Shown: positions 23,254 through 31,261 of the stretch, one piece after another
How the letters are laid out: the number at the start of each line of letters is the position of its first letter
How positions within the stretch are numbered: the first letter of the stretch is position 1
From: Arthrobacter sp. AQ5-05
GTDB lineage: Bacteria > Actinomycetota > Actinomycetes > Actinomycetales > Micrococcaceae
Direction of reading: 5' to 3'
NCBI RefSeq assembly: GCF_003287975.1
Contig: NZ_QMKQ01000001.1
Span: 62,001-126,000, forward strand
DNA: 64,000 nt
Notes under the pieces: model-generated
Databases searched by the model: none
What the model was told of the DNA's origin: nothing
The model's input: only the letters and a program-made list of their open reading frames with translations
Program-made: the position numbers and the translations under genes

Positions 23254-24003
23254 GTGAATCAGGCAGCCCGAAACCCGCGACTGGCAGTAGTGGCCGGCGA
23301 CGGCCAACGCGCCGTCGCACTCAATATCGGTGAGGTGCTGTCGGAGCTTCATGATGAATTCCCGCAGGTGACTGCGTCGAAAATCCGCTTTCTCGAGGAA
23401 AAGGGTCTGCTGACCCCGCAACGGACCTCGGCGGGGTACCGCAAATACCTGCCCGACGACGTGGGTCGACTGCGCTTCATCCTGGGCCTGCAGCGGGACC
23501 AGTACCTGCCGCTGAAGGTCATCAAGGACTACCTGGACGCCGTTGACCGGGGTGAACGCCCCGACCAGCTGCCCGGTGGCCACACGCTGGCTCCGCGCAG
23601 CATCAGCGAACAGATGACCCAGGACCTGGTGGCCCGCACCCGGCCGGTGACCAAGGCCGAATTGCAGGGCCTGTGCGGCGCCAGCACCGAATTGGTCGAT
23701 GACCTGCTGGCCTTTGGCATGATCGTGCCTGAGAACGACCGCTTCGATGAGCACGCTCAAAGGATCGCCGCGGCCTCTGCGGCACTGGCGGCGCACGGCA
23801 TCGAACCACGCCACTTGCGTGCCTTCCGTGCGGCCGCCGACCGCGAGGTCGGCCTGGTCGAACGGGTCGTGGCGCCGCACATGAGCCGGGGCGATGTGGC
23901 ATCCCGTGCGCGTGCCGCCGAGACCGCCCGCGAAATCAGCGATGCCTGCATGGCGTTGCACGGTGCGCTCGTCAACGGGGCGATTGCCAAACTGGATCAT
24001 TAG
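23254..24003 (+). CDS. MerR-family regulator, FtsR/Rv1828 type
   Basis: The 249-residue protein starts at GTG. After about 25 residues comes the MerR winged helix: IGEVLSELHDEFPQVTASKI, then RFLEEKGLLTPQRTSAGYRKYLPDDV. A long C-terminal domain follows, containing QGLCGASTELVDDLLAFGM. Homologues beside garA are Rv1828 of Mycobacterium tuberculosis and FtsR of Corynebacterium glutamicum, which activates ftsZ. A role in cell-division gene control is inferred from that synteny. The effector-binding part lacks the metal-binding Cys of classical MerR. Confidence 0.87.
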   Translation: MNQAARNPRLAVVAGDGQRAVALNIGEVLSELHDEFPQVTASKIRFLEEKGLLTPQRTSAGYRKYLPDDVGRLRFILGLQRDQYLPLKVIKDYLDAVDRGERPDQLPGGHTLAPRSISEQMTQDLVARTRPVTKAELQGLCGASTELVDDLLAFGMIVPENDRFDEHAQRIAAASAALAAHGIEPRHLRAFRAAADREVGLVERVVAPHMSRGDVASRARAAETAREISDACMALHGALVNGAIAKLDH

Positions 24004-24052
24004 GTCGGTCACGGCAGCTGCAGCTTGCAGCCGCCCGAGTAAGGAGCGAACC

Positions 24053-24535
24053 ATGCATGAACTTGAAGTTGTGGGAGTTCGCATTGAACTTCCCTCCAAC
24101 CAGCCGCTTGTCCTGCTCAAGGAAGCCAATACCCAGCGCCATCTGCCGATCTGGATCGGTGCCCCGGAGGCCTCGGCCATTGCGATGTTCCAGCAAGGGA
24201 TCATCCCGCCCCGGCCGCTGACCCACGACCTGATGATTTCCACCTTGCAGGCGCTCCACGCGCCCCTGGTGCGCGTGGAAATCGTCTCCGTCCTCAACGC
24301 GGTGTTCACCGCTGAGTTGGTCTTTGCCGACGACGTCCGCGTCGACGCGCGGTCCTCGGACGCCATCGCGCTGGCGCTGCGCGCGCAATGCCCGATCCTG
24401 TGCGACGAGCGGGTACTTGACGAGGCCTCCGTGATGGTTTCCGACGATTCCGAGGTCGCCGAGGGAGAAGAAGACCAGGTGCGGGAATTCCGTGAATTCC
24501 TCAACGAGGTCGAGCCCGAAGATTTCGATAAATAG
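24053..24535 (+). CDS. Bifunctional nuclease family protein (DUF151)
   Basis: A 160-residue protein with the DUF151 core: NQPLVLLKEANTQRHLPIWI, then GAPEASAIAMFQQGIIPPRP, then TFADDVRVDARSSDAIALAL in close form, and an acidic C-terminus (SEVAEGEEDQVREF). Homologues (Rv1829) cleave single- and double-stranded nucleic acids in vitro; the cellular role is unclear. AAGGAG lies 7 bp before the ATG. It is third in the garA cluster, between two MerR genes. Confidence 0.88.
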   Translation: MHELEVVGVRIELPSNQPLVLLKEANTQRHLPIWIGAPEASAIAMFQQGIIPPRPLTHDLMISTLQALHAPLVRVEIVSVLNAVFTAELVFADDVRVDARSSDAIALALRAQCPILCDERVLDEASVMVSDDSEVAEGEEDQVREFREFLNEVEPEDFDK

Positions 24536-24555
24536 ACGACCGTCCGCGACACGCC

Positions 24556-24605
24556 TCAAGTAAAGCTTGAAGGTCTTTGACGCAGCCCCAATGTAGTCGT
24601 ACCGT
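24556..24605 (+). promoter_or_regulatory. Promoter and inverted repeat upstream of second merR
   Basis: TTGACG (24577-24582) and TACCGT (24600-24605) are spaced by 17 bp. Immediately upstream, TCAAG-TAAAG-CTTGA (24556-24570) is a perfect 5-bp inverted repeat, suitable for a dimeric MerR regulator. Confidence 0.55.
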
Positions 24606-24724
24606 CGAAGCATAAGTTTCCCAAGGTATGCCACGGTCGGTTTTCGGTTTCACTCGCAACGAAGTCGCTCGACGCCCCGGCAGCCCTCCTTCCCTCACGG
24701 GGATGCTTGAGCAAGGAGATTCCA

Positions 24725-25306
24725 ATGAATCCCACGGACGACCAACACGCGACGCCCCTGAGGCATGCCGCGTCTCACCACAATACCCAGGGGCTCCTGT
24801 TCACCGAGGACCTGCCGGTCCTCGACGAAGACGCCGGGTACAGGGGCCCCATCGTCTGCAAGGCCGCAGGCATCACCTACCGCCAGCTCGACTACTGGGC
24901 ACGCACCGGTCTGGTGGAACCTGCCGTGCGCGGGGCCAGCGGCTCGGGCACCCAACGCCTTTACGGCTTCCGGGACATCCTGGTCCTCAAGGTGGTCAAG
25001 CGTCTCCTGGACACCGGCGTCTCGCTGCAGCAGATCCGGACCGCTGTCGGACACCTGCGCGAGCACGGTGTCGAGGATCTGGCCCAGATCACGTTGATGA
25101 GCGACGGTGCCTCCGTGTACGAGTGCACCTCGGCAGATGAAGTCATTGATCTGGTACAGGGCGGCCAGGGAGTGTTCGGGATCGCCGTGGGGCGCGTGTG
25201 GCGTGAGGTTGAGGGATCTCTGTCGCAGCTGCCCAGCGAGCGCGCCTCGGACTTCCCGGACGATGAGCTGGCCCAGCGTCGGGCCGCAAAGCGTTCGGCC
25301 AGCTAG
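24725..25306 (+). CDS. MerR-family regulator, Rv1830 type
   Basis: The 193-residue protein carries a MerR helix-turn-helix: GPIVCKAAGITYRQLDYWAR, then TGLVEPAVRGASGSGTQRLYGF, then RDILVLKVVKRLLDTGVSLQ. The C-terminal half forms a short effector or dimerisation domain with DEVIDLVQGGQGVFGIAVG. It corresponds to the second MerR of the conserved cluster. AAGGAG precedes the ATG. The promoter upstream has an inverted repeat, so auto-regulation or regulation by the first MerR is plausible. Confidence 0.88.
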   Translation: MNPTDDQHATPLRHAASHHNTQGLLFTEDLPVLDEDAGYRGPIVCKAAGITYRQLDYWARTGLVEPAVRGASGSGTQRLYGFRDILVLKVVKRLLDTGVSLQQIRTAVGHLREHGVEDLAQITLMSDGASVYECTSADEVIDLVQGGQGVFGIAVGRVWREVEGSLSQLPSERASDFPDDELAQRRAAKRSAS

Positions 25307-25533
25307 GACCGAGCACCCGCGAATCCACGAACGCAGGCCGGAAGCCACCGAAGCGTCCCCTTGGGCGCCAACCGGAGGCCGCTGGCCTGCAATCTTTTCA
25401 CGGTCGATCGGACCGGCCGGAACATGACGACCCGCCAACAAGAAACCGCCCCATGTCCGCCCCGGCACTGCCGGTGGCTCATGGAGCGGTTTTCGTGTTT
25501 CGGCGGCTGAACCGGAGGAAAAACCTGCCTGGG

Positions 25534-26364
25534 CTATGCGCGCCCGGGCTTTGCTGCGGTGTCGGTGATGTTGCGCAGCAACTCGTCAAAGAGTCCCGCG
25601 GTCCTCTGGGCCGGCTGTCCCGGCCATTGGTGCACGGAGTACGCAGCTCCCTGGATCTGCTGCCAGTCCGCAAACTCCGGAAGTTCGGGGCTCAACACGG
25701 AGGCGCCGAACATGGAACGCATCTCGGTCAACCGGAAGCGGTGCTCGTCCGAATCCTTGCGCACGCGGTTGGCCACCACGTCGATGCGCCCGAGGTCCGG
25801 GGCATACTCCTTGCGGAACATTTCCAGGGCACGCTGCGTGCGTTCGGTTCCCGCGACAGAGAACAGCGAAGGCTCCGCAACGAGTAGGATGCGGTCGCTC
25901 GCGCTCCACGCCATCCGGGTCAAGCCGTTGAGCGAGGGCGGGCAATCGATGAGGACCAAGGAGTAGCCGGAGGTCTTGCCCAGCAGTTGCGTCAATCGGC
26001 GCAGGTCGCGGGCGCGCAGGTCGGGACGGTCGTAGATGCCGGTGTAGGCATCGCCCACGGCCACATCGAGCACAGGAACCCGGGTCAGCGAACGCTTGGA
26101 GACGGCCTTGGCCTGCCAGGAGCTGGAGACGATGTTGTCGGACAAACTTGCCTTGCGCGAGGCCTTGAGCATCCGCCCGATGGTCATCTTGCCATCGGCA
26201 CGCACGCCCAGGCCGGTGCTGGCATCGGCATGGGGGTCCAGATCGATGACGAGTGTGGGGATACCAGCTGCGAGGGCGGCCGAAGCGAGCCCCAATGTAA
26301 CGGAGGTCTTGCCTACGCCACCTTTAAGGCTGCTAATGCTCACTACCTGCACGGAACGGACCAC
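25534..26364 (-). CDS. ParA-like ATPase, orphan
   Basis: The 276-residue protein has a deviant Walker A, KGGVGKTS (residues 14-21), a Walker A' block LVIDLDPHADASTGLG, and SLVLIDCPPSLNGLTRMAW. It therefore belongs to the ParA/MinD ATPases. No parB, centromere-like repeats or partner gene lies beside it. It converges on the merR gene and is divergent from pyc. Orphan ParA homologues in actinobacteria (PldP-like) affect division-site placement or cargo positioning. This function is possible but unproven here. Start is GTG. Confidence 0.8.
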   Translation of the reverse strand: MVRSVQVVSISSLKGGVGKTSVTLGLASAALAAGIPTLVIDLDPHADASTGLGVRADGKMTIGRMLKASRKASLSDNIVSSSWQAKAVSKRSLTRVPVLDVAVGDAYTGIYDRPDLRARDLRRLTQLLGKTSGYSLVLIDCPPSLNGLTRMAWSASDRILLVAEPSLFSVAGTERTQRALEMFRKEYAPDLGRIDVVANRVRKDSDEHRFRLTEMRSMFGASVLSPELPEFADWQQIQGAAYSVHQWPGQPAQRTAGLFDELLRNITDTAAKPGRA

Positions 26365-26632
26365 GCCCTTTTCTACTGTTAGTTGCTCGCGATGTAACGA
26401 TTGGTTCCCATAACATCATAATCGGGTTCTGCTTCCTTTGCCGCCACGGGTCAAAACGACCGATTGACACCACTGTTTCGTGCCCGGCGCAATCTTTTGC
26501 CGCACGTGTGGCCGATCACGGTAGGGTGTGATTTTGGGACGCCAGCACTTAGGCAGACACCCGCTACGAGGCACCGGTTCAGATCCAGAACCGTGTGCGT
26601 TTTCACCCCCATTATCATTTCGCAGGAGCGCC
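26365..26632. promoter_or_regulatory. Divergent parA-like / pyc promoter region
   Basis: This 268-bp gap holds TTGACA at 26464-26469 and, nearer pyc, TTGCCG followed after about 19 bp by TAGGGT (near 26522), a plausible pyc promoter. An AT-richer part around 26385-26430 may contain the other promoter. Confidence 0.4.
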
Positions 26633-29600
26633 ATGTTTAAGAAGATCTTGGTAGCCAACCGCGGCGAGATCGCAATTCGCGCCTTCCGTGCCGGCTATGA
26701 GCTGGGCGCGAAGACCGTCGCCGTTTACCCGTACGAGGACCGCAACTCGATCCATCGCCAGAAGTCAGACGAGGCGTACCAGATCGGCCAGGAGGGACAT
26801 CCGGTCCGTGCATACCTGGATGTTGCCGAAGTCATCCGTGTCGCCAAGGAAGCCGGCGCGGACGCTATTTACCCCGGTTACGGGTTCCTGGCCGAAAACC
26901 CCGACCTCTCGCGCGCAGCGGCGGAAGCGGGCATCAAGTTCATTGGCCCGGCGGCCGAGATCCTTGAATTGGCGGGAAACAAGGTGGAGGCCTTGCGGGC
27001 CGCCCGTGCAGCGGGCATCCCCGTACTGAAATCCTCGGAGCCCAGCTCCGACGTCGAGTACCTCACCGCAGAAGCGGACAAGATCGGTTTCCCGGTCTTC
27101 GTCAAGGCAGTGGCAGGCGGAGGCGGCCGCGGCATGCGCCGCGTAGACACCCGCGACCAACTCGCCGAATCGCTCTCCGCAGCGATGCGCGAAGCCGCAA
27201 GCGCCTTTGGCGATGACACGATGTTCGTCGAGCAGGCCGTGCTGCGTCCGCGCCACATCGAGGTGCAGATCCTCGCCGATGAGCACGGAAACGTCGTGCA
27301 TCTCTTTGAGCGGGACTGCTCGTTGCAGCGCCGCCACCAGAAGGTCATCGAGATCGCCCCGGCGCCGAATCTGGACGAGGGCATCCGCCAGGCGCTCTAC
27401 AAGGACGCGGTCAAGTTCGCCAAGGCACTGAACTACCAGAACGCCGGCACCGTGGAGTTCCTTGTGGACACGGAAGGCGAGCGCGCCGGACAGCACGTGT
27501 TCATCGAGATGAACCCGCGCATCCAGGTCGAGCACACGGTCACCGAGGAAATCACCGATGTCGACCTGGTGCAGGCGCAGATGCGCATTGCCGCCGGTGC
27601 GACCCTTGAAGACCTGGGCATCCGCCAGGACGAGTTGAAGATCCGCGGCGTCGCCATGCAGTCGCGCATCACCACCGAGGACCCGGCCAACGGGTTCCGC
27701 CCGGACGTCGGCACCATCACGGTGTACCGCTCGGCCGGCGGCTCCGGGGTGCGCCTGGACGGCGGCACCATCTACACCGGTGCCGAGGTCTCCCCGCACT
27801 TCGACTCGATGCTGGTCAAGCTCACCTGCCGCGGTCGCGATTTCGCCACGGCCGCGGCCCGCCTGCGGCGCGCGTTGGCCGAGTTCCGTGTCCGCGGGGT
27901 CACCACCAACATCCCGTTCCTGCAGAACGTGCTCGACGACCCGGCATTCCTGGCCGGGGAGGTCGCCACGGACTTCATCGACAAGCACCCCGAGCTGCTG
28001 GCCGGGCGGAAGTCCCAAGACCGCGGCACCAAGGCGCTGTCGTTCCTGGCCGAGGTCACCGTCAACCAGCCCAACGGGGAACGCGTCGAAGGCATCGACC
28101 CGCGCAAGAAGCTGCCCTCCTTCCCGGGGGACAAGGCCTCGGAGCCGGAGCGCAGCCCGTTTGACGGTCCCTCGGACCAGGCCCCGGCCGACGGCTGGCG
28201 CCAGCGCCTGCTGGAACTCGGTCCGGAAGGCTTCGCCAAGGCACTGCGCGCGGAGACCGCGGTGGCGGTCACCGACACCACCTTCCGCGACGCCCACCAG
28301 TCGCTGCTCGCCACCCGGGTACGCACCCGCGACCTGCTGGCCGCGGCCCCGGCCTACGCACACGTGCTCCCGCAGCTGTTCTCCATGGAGGTCTGGGGCG
28401 GGGCGACGTACGACGTGTCGCTGCGCTTCCTGGGCGAGGACCCGTGGAAGCGCCTGGCGTTGCTGCGCGCCGAGCTGCCGAACATCCCGCTGCAGATGCT
28501 GCTGCGCGGACGCAACACCGTGGGCTACACCCCGTACCCGACCGAGGTCACCGACGCATTCGTGAAGGAAGCAGCCGCCACCGGCATCGACATCTTCCGC
28601 ATCTTCGATGCGCTGAACGACGTCTCGCAGATGGCCCCGGCAATCAAGGCGGTCCGCGCCACCGGCACCGCGGTCGCCGAGGTGGCCCTGTGCTACACCG
28701 GCAACCTGCTGGACCCGAACGAGGACCTGTACACCCTCGACTACTACCTGAACCTGGCCCAGGAAATCGTTGATGCAGGCGCCCACATCCTTGCCATCAA
28801 GGACATGGCCGGGCTGCTGCGCCCCGCCGCCGCCGCCAAGCTGGTCACCGCGCTGCGCGAGCGCTTTGACCTGCCGGTGCACCTGCACACCCACGACACC
28901 GCCGGTGGCCAGATGGCCACGCTCATGGCGGCCATCAACGCAGGTGTCGACGCGGTGGACGTTGCCGCGGCATCGATGGCCGGGACCACCTCCCAGCCCT
29001 CCAGCTCTGCGTTGATCGCCGCGCTGGAGAACACCGAGCGCGACACCGGCATCTCCCTGGAGGCCGCGGCCTCCCTGGAACCGTACTGGGAATCGGTGCG
29101 TTCGATGTATGCGCCGTTCGAGTCCGGGCTTGCCGCTCCGACGGGACGGGTCTACCGCCACGAGATCCCCGGGGGCCAGCTGTCGAACCTGCGCCAGCAG
29201 GCCATCGCGCTGGGCCTGGGCGAGCGCTTCGAGGCCATCGAGGACATGTACACCGCGGCCAACCGCATCCTGGGCCGCCTGGTGAAGGTCACCCCGTCCT
29301 CGAAGGTGGTCGGCGACCTCGCCCTCCAGTTGGTGGGCATGGGCGTGGACCCCGACGAGTTCGCAAAGGACCCGAAGTCCTTCGACATCCCGGACTCCGT
29401 CATCCAGTTCCTCTCCGGCGAGCTCGGCAACCCCCCGGGCGGCTGGCCCGAGCCGTTCCGTTCCAAGGCCCTCGAGGGCCGCGTCGTGCGCCCGCACGTC
29501 GAGGAGCTCTCGGCCGAGGACTCGGCCGCGCTGAACAAGGATTCGGACACCCGCCGCGCCACGCTCAACCGCCTGCTCTTCGCCGGCCCGACCCGCGACT

Positions 29601-30082
29601 ACGAGGCGACCGTCGAAAACTACGGCGACGTCTCCACGCTGCACACCCGCGACTACCTCTACGGGCTGGTCAAGGGCCGCGAACACGTGGTTTCGCTGGG
29701 CAAGGGCGTGCGCCTGCTGGTGATCCTGCAGTCGATCTCCGAGTCCGACGAGAAGGGCATGCGCACCGTCACGGTGCTGCTCAACGGCCAGCCGCGCCAG
29801 CTGCTGGTGCGCGACAACTCGGTGGAGTCCACCGTGGTCGTCGCCGAGAAGGCCGATGCGGCGAACCCGAACCACGTTGCCGCGCCGTTCGCCGGTGCGG
29901 TGACCCCGCAGGTCGCCGTGGGCGACCGGATCGAGGTCGGCGGCACGGTCGCCACCATCGAGGCCATGAAGATGGAAGCCGGAATCACCTCCACGGTGGC
30001 CGGCACCGTGGCCCGCCTGGCGATCTCGGGCACCTCCCAGGTCCAGGGCGGGGACCTGCTGTTGGTCATCGAGACGGCCTAG
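26633..30082 (+). CDS. pyc: Pyruvate carboxylase
   Basis: A 1149-residue biotin enzyme making oxaloacetate from pyruvate, bicarbonate and ATP, the main anaplerotic reaction. Domains run in order. The N-terminal biotin carboxylase has KILVANRGEIAIRAFRA, GGGGRGMR as ATP-grasp loop, and EMNPRIQVEHTVTEE. The central carboxyltransferase has DTTFRDAHQSLLATRVRT, and CYTGNLLDPNEDLYTLDYY. The C-terminal biotinyl domain carries the lysine of EAMKME. Length is normal for single-chain pyc. CAGGAG precedes ATG 26633. Oxaloacetate supply links it to aspartate and glutamate pools controlled by GarA. Confidence 0.97.
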   Translation: MFKKILVANRGEIAIRAFRAGYELGAKTVAVYPYEDRNSIHRQKSDEAYQIGQEGHPVRAYLDVAEVIRVAKEAGADAIYPGYGFLAENPDLSRAAAEAGIKFIGPAAEILELAGNKVEALRAARAAGIPVLKSSEPSSDVEYLTAEADKIGFPVFVKAVAGGGGRGMRRVDTRDQLAESLSAAMREAASAFGDDTMFVEQAVLRPRHIEVQILADEHGNVVHLFERDCSLQRRHQKVIEIAPAPNLDEGIRQALYKDAVKFAKALNYQNAGTVEFLVDTEGERAGQHVFIEMNPRIQVEHTVTEEITDVDLVQAQMRIAAGATLEDLGIRQDELKIRGVAMQSRITTEDPANGFRPDVGTITVYRSAGGSGVRLDGGTIYTGAEVSPHFDSMLVKLTCRGRDFATAAARLRRALAEFRVRGVTTNIPFLQNVLDDPAFLAGEVATDFIDKHPELLAGRKSQDRGTKALSFLAEVTVNQPNGERVEGIDPRKKLPSFPGDKASEPERSPFDGPSDQAPADGWRQRLLELGPEGFAKALRAETAVAVTDTTFRDAHQSLLATRVRTRDLLAAAPAYAHVLPQLFSMEVWGGATYDVSLRFLGEDPWKRLALLRAELPNIPLQMLLRGRNTVGYTPYPTEVTDAFVKEAAATGIDIFRIFDALNDVSQMAPAIKAVRATGTAVAEVALCYTGNLLDPNEDLYTLDYYLNLAQEIVDAGAHILAIKDMAGLLRPAAAAKLVTALRERFDLPVHLHTHDTAGGQMATLMAAINAGVDAVDVAAASMAGTTSQPSSSALIAALENTERDTGISLEAAASLEPYWESVRSMYAPFESGLAAPTGRVYRHEIPGGQLSNLRQQAIALGLGERFEAIEDMYTAANRILGRLVKVTPSSKVVGDLALQLVGMGVDPDEFAKDPKSFDIPDSVIQFLSGELGNPPGGWPEPFRSKALEGRVVRPHVEELSAEDSAALNKDSDTRRATLNRLLFAGPTRDYEATVENYGDVSTLHTRDYLYGLVKGREHVVSLGKGVRLLVILQSISESDEKGMRTVTVLLNGQPRQLLVRDNSVESTVVVAEKADAANPNHVAAPFAGAVTPQVAVGDRIEVGGTVATIEAMKMEAGITSTVAGTVARLAISGTSQVQGGDLLLVIETA

Positions 30083-30091
30083 CTGCCGCTC

Positions 30092-30187
30092 GCCGGCCCG
30101 CACCAGCGGGCCGGCAGGGCATCTGATGCGCACGGGGATGGACCCGCCGCACCCCGACACCGGGGGTGCGGCGAGGTCCATCCCCGT
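30092..30187 (+). terminator. Two consecutive hairpins after pyc
   Basis: The first hairpin (30092-30115) has 10-bp arms GCCGGCCCGC/GCGGGCCGGC around ACCA. The second (30132-30187) has arms of about 24 bp, beginning ACGGGGATGGACC and ending GGTCCATCCCCGT, with one bulged base. Neither has a T-tract. They probably protect the pyc 3' end or terminate. Confidence 0.6.
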
Positions 30188-30285
30188 TCGCGTGTTATGG
30201 TGCGAACTGCCAGTGGATGCACCAGGGGCAGGAAACATGTGGCGGCAAACCGAGCCAGGGGAGCCGCTGGTAAGGAGTGGGCCCG

Positions 30286-31254
30286 ATGGCCGGCAAGCGG
30301 ACAGGTCTCATTGCACGATGGCTCGCGCGGCGGGCCGGGCGGGTTGCCCCGGAGGCCGGACCCGTGGCCGCCGATGCGGATGTGCCCGCGCACGACGCTG
30401 CTGCCACCACGCATGCGCGCCCCATGGCGCCATCTCCGGTCGTGGAGCCGGGCCCCCGGGCCCCGGTCGGCGTCGCAACGGACCCCGACGCGGCGTCATC
30501 CGCCGAAGGCACCACCGATATCCCGGCTCCGGCCCCCACCAGCCAGGCCCCGGTCGACGAACCTGCGGGCGAAGAACCAACGGCCGCCGCGCCCGCGCCC
30601 GACGGGCCCTTCGACGTTGCGCCAACAAACGCGGGATCCACGCCGCCCGCCGTCGCCCCCGAACCGGAGGCGGAATCCGAAGAACGACCGGAGGATGAAA
30701 CCGCTGCCGGCGACGGCACCGCCCCGGAGGCAGGCAAGCCCCGGGACCAGGCTTCGGCGCCGCGGGTCGATCCGGGGCCCGCCTCCCGCGACCACAAGGT
30801 CATCACGCTGGTCTCCCTGGTCGCGCACTCCGGTGCCAAGACCGTGGGCGCAGCACTGGAAGGCAGGGCCCGGGCCAAGGGCTGGCAGATCCGGGCCACG
30901 GGCCCCGGGCTCACCCGTGCCGCGTTCTGCGGGATGCTCACCGACACCGATGCGCTGGTGCTCGTGGCCCCGGCAGACCCGGAAGCCACCGCTGCCCTGG
31001 GCGGGAAACTGCGCTGGCTCGAAGCCAACAACCGGCCCCAGCTGCCCGGACGCACCGTCTTCGTCGTGAACCTCGGTTCGGCCGACGGTTCGGCACTCCA
31101 ACTTCCCGCCGACCTGTCCAGGCCCCTGGTGCTGCTGCCCTTCGACGCGGCGTTGAGCCTGCCAGGCACCTCGGGCCGCGCACCACGGCGGGCCGCACGG
31201 CACGCCGTGGACCAGCTGGTCGACGAACTATCCACCATCCTTCAGGAGCACTAG
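30286..31254 (+). CDS. Pro/Ala-rich protein with degenerate ParA/MinD-like domain
   Basis: The 322-residue product has a 165-residue unstructured N-terminus rich in Pro, Ala and Glu. A folded domain of about 155 residues follows: KVITLVSLVAHSGAKTVGAA, then LTDTDALVLVAPADPEATAA, then LPGRTVFVVNLGSADGSALQ. The layout matches EspI-like proteins of type VII secretion, which have a Pro-rich head and a MinD-like ATPase. The P-loop position here reads HSGAKT, without the GK(T/S) lysine-glycine pattern, so ATP binding is doubtful. AAGGAG lies 8 bp before ATG 30286. It ends 7 bp before mtr, probably in one transcript. Confidence 0.65.
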   Translation: MAGKRTGLIARWLARRAGRVAPEAGPVAADADVPAHDAAATTHARPMAPSPVVEPGPRAPVGVATDPDAASSAEGTTDIPAPAPTSQAPVDEPAGEEPTAAAPAPDGPFDVAPTNAGSTPPAVAPEPEAESEERPEDETAAGDGTAPEAGKPRDQASAPRVDPGPASRDHKVITLVSLVAHSGAKTVGAALEGRARAKGWQIRATGPGLTRAAFCGMLTDTDALVLVAPADPEATAALGGKLRWLEANNRPQLPGRTVFVVNLGSADGSALQLPADLSRPLVLLPFDAALSLPGTSGRAPRRAARHAVDQLVDELSTILQEH

Positions 31255-31261
31255 ACACCCC

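Noticed and set aside
26765-30238. A 1157-codon open frame antisense to pyc
   Set aside because: It is opposite a clear pyruvate carboxylase and has low-complexity Gly/Val/Asp/His composition, typical of antisense frames in high-GC genes.
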